Assembly: GCA_958421035.1 (NCBI GenBank)
Contig: CATZKS010000018.1
Location: 1 to 22,537, forward strand
Length of the DNA stretch: 22,537 bases
Source of the DNA: an uncultured Collinsella sp.
GTDB lineage: Bacteria > Actinomycetota > Coriobacteriia > Coriobacteriales > Coriobacteriaceae
Direction: 5' to 3'
Every line of letters starts with the position of its first letter. Positions within the stretch are counted from its first letter, which is position 1. The notes below the pieces were generated by a model, which was not told the origin of the DNA, ran no database searches, and worked only from the letters and a program-made list of their open reading frames with translations. The translations under genes and the position numbers were made by a program. Shown in pieces: positions 21,232-22,537 of the stretch.

Positions 21232-22521
21232 ATGAGAGCGGAATCGACACCCGGCGCCCGCGGGCCGGTCTTCTGCGGGGTCGACACCCACGCCGACTCG
21301 CACTGGCTGTGCGTCCTAGACTGGAGGGGCCGCAAGGTCCTGTCCCGCCAGTTCCCCGCCGACGCGGCGGGCTACGAGGCGCTCGCCGGGGCGATCGCGG
21401 CGGCCGGGGAGCCGGCCTGCGTCGCGATGGAGGGGACGTCGTCCTACGGGGCGGGCCTCACCAGGCACCTCGCGTCGCTGGGGATGCCCGTGCGCGAGGC
21501 GCTCTCCCCGGCGAGGATGCAGAGGAGGCGCCCGGGGCAGGGAAAGTGCGACGAGGCGGACGCGGAGAGGGCCGCCCGCGCGGCGATGTCCGGCTCAAAG
21601 CTCGGGACCCCCAAGAGCCAGGACGGGTGGGTCGACGGGGTGCGCTGCATGCTCGCGGCGCGCTCCGGGGCGGTGAAGGCGCGGACCTCGGCGATCAACA
21701 CCGCGAGGTCGCTGCTCACCACCGCGCCGGAGGGGCTCAGGTCGAGGTTCCGCGGCATGGGAGGGCCGAGGCTGATGGAGGAGCTCCCCTCCGTGCGGTC
21801 GGAGGGCGCGCTGGGCGCCGCGCTCGGCGCGCTGGCGGACCTGTGGGCGGCGGCGCGCGATGCGGCGCTCGACATGGAGCGCGCGATCGAGGCGTCCCTG
21901 GAGGAGAACTGCCCCGCGCTGCTGGCGATGTACGGGTGCGGCCCCGTGAGCGCGGCCAAGCTCGCGGTCGCGGCCGGGGACAACCCGGGCAGGCTGCGCT
22001 CCGAGGCGTCGTTCGCGGCGATATGCGGGGCCTGCCCCATCCCCGCCTCGAGCGGCAAGACCGTGAGGCACAGGCTCAACAGGGGCGGCGACCGGCAGGC
22101 GAACAGCGCGCTGCACGAGATCGCGAGGCAGAGGGTCATGCGCGACCCCGAGACCGCCGAGTACGCCGAGAGGGCCAGGGCGCGGGGGAAGAGCGACAGG
22201 GAGGTCATGAGGTGCCTCAAGCGCTACGTGGCCAGGGAGGCGTACCGGGCGCTGATGCGCCCGCACGAGATCAGGAGGCCCGAGGACGCCTCGGAGCTCG
22301 TGGCGGCCAGGCGCGCGGCGAAGGTCAGCCAGGTGAGGGCGGCGTCCATACTGGGCACCAGCGAGAAGTACATCTCGATGCTGGAGAGGGGCCAAAGGGA
22401 GCTCAAGCCCATAAGGAGGGCCTACGAGGCGTGGGTCGAAGCGGGGCTCCCGCTCAATTGGGACAGGCAGGCGTTCGAGGCCGAGCGCAAAATGGATTCT
22501 AAAAAACACCTTGCCAAATAG
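21232..22521 (+). CDS. IS110-family transposase with C-terminal XRE-like helix-turn-helix
   Basis: The product has 429 residues. The N-terminal RuvC-like DEDD domain shows Asp18 in GVDTHADSHW, Glu67 in VAMEGTSSYG, and Asp107/Asp110 in GKCDEADAERAA. The C-terminal Tnp20 domain begins near YGCGPVSAAKLA and holds the catalytic serine in CGACPIPASSGK (Ser273 or 274). After RALMRPHE the protein goes on for about 75 residues that read like a Cro/CI helix-turn-helix: ELVAARRAAKVSQVRAASIL, then TSEKYISMLERGQREL (about 355-400). The ATG at 21232 is chosen for its GGAG six nt upstream and its position just before the catalytic domain; an earlier ATG at 21133 has a ribosome binding site too close to use. 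The reading frame appears intact and the enzyme potentially active. Confidence 0.9.
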   Translation: MRAESTPGARGPVFCGVDTHADSHWLCVLDWRGRKVLSRQFPADAAGYEALAGAIAAAGEPACVAMEGTSSYGAGLTRHLASLGMPVREALSPARMQRRRPGQGKCDEADAERAARAAMSGSKLGTPKSQDGWVDGVRCMLAARSGAVKARTSAINTARSLLTTAPEGLRSRFRGMGGPRLMEELPSVRSEGALGAALGALADLWAAARDAALDMERAIEASLEENCPALLAMYGCGPVSAAKLAVAAGDNPGRLRSEASFAAICGACPIPASSGKTVRHRLNRGGDRQANSALHEIARQRVMRDPETAEYAERARARGKSDREVMRCLKRYVAREAYRALMRPHEIRRPEDASELVAARRAAKVSQVRAASILGTSEKYISMLERGQRELKPIRRAYEAWVEAGLPLNWDRQAFEAERKMDSKKHLAK

Positions 22522-22537
22522 GAGCGTCAGGACGCAA

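Larger units (their letters stand above)
20940..22537 (+). mobile_element. IS110-family insertion sequence (left boundary estimated, right end not resolved)
   Basis: The element is defined by its DEDD-type transposase, a roughly 290-nt upstream non-coding end, and codon use unlike the host: Arg is mostly AGG and codons are strongly GC-rich. IS110 elements lack terminal inverted repeats, so neither end can be placed exactly. The window stops 16 nt after the transposase stop codon. The left limit near 20940 is a guess based on structure and composition. Confidence 0.7.

Noticed and set aside
21183..22502. 439-codon alternative-frame ORF inside the IS110 transposase
   Set aside because: Its low-complexity Arg/Gly/Ala composition is typical of a shifted frame in GC-rich DNA. 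The other frame has all catalytic residues.

Overview
The window is high-GC bacterial chromosome. Cgc and other C/G-ending codons dominate, genes sit close together on both strands, and ribosome binding sites are of the GGAGG type. The gene set (GC-rich anaerobe with class III ribonucleotide reductase NrdD/NrdG, SpoIIE/STAS partner switching without other sporulation genes, intergenic palindromes) fits a gut Coriobacteriia member, most likely Collinsella. That assignment is inference, because no marker gene was compared.

Layout. Positions 1-710 hold the 3' part of a ketopantoate reductase gene with an in-frame TGA 12 codons before the expected end. Positions 741-1907 hold two minus-strand genes, a small membrane protein and a secreted protein with a 3D-like C-terminal domain. 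Positions 2119-4705 are a sulfur-assimilation locus: metY on the minus strand, preceded by a strong promoter, a 17-codon leader peptide and a hairpin, and a divergent LysR regulator with a palindrome in the shared promoter region. Positions 4805-7325 carry plus-strand housekeeping genes: RNase HI, a Gfo/Idh/MocA oxidoreductase, an acylphosphatase and a Fur/PerR-like regulator. Positions 7403-9293 carry minus-strand genes for a Cof-type HAD phosphatase, a UreE-like protein and a SlyD-like FKBP isomerase. Positions 9414-11278 carry a membrane-dipeptidase-family protein and a YgjP-type metalloprotease.

Positions 11285-16525 are a minus-strand nucleotide and folate block. nrdD is controlled by a promoter overlapped by tandem NrdR boxes. 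It is followed by nrdG, folE, an HD-domain hydrolase and folB. The nrdD-nrdG gap is full of palindromic repeat DNA, including an inverted duplicate of the nrdD 3' end and a bidirectional terminator. Positions 16841-17080 hold a tRNA-Gly/tRNA-Val pair. Positions 17145-20315 encode a partner-switching module: a PAS-GAF-PP2C phosphatase and a protein that fuses a STAS antagonist to an RsbW-like kinase domain. tRNA-Leu(GAG) lies immediately upstream.

Positions 20552-22537 are accessory DNA. A 125-nt giant palindrome and two tandem perfect hairpins precede an IS110-family element. Its transposase has the DEDD and serine catalytic residues and an extra C-terminal XRE-like helix-turn-helix. The roughly 290-nt non-coding stretch before the transposase can be folded by hand into nested stems. 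It is the expected place for a bridge RNA and is the best candidate here for an undescribed guide-RNA system.
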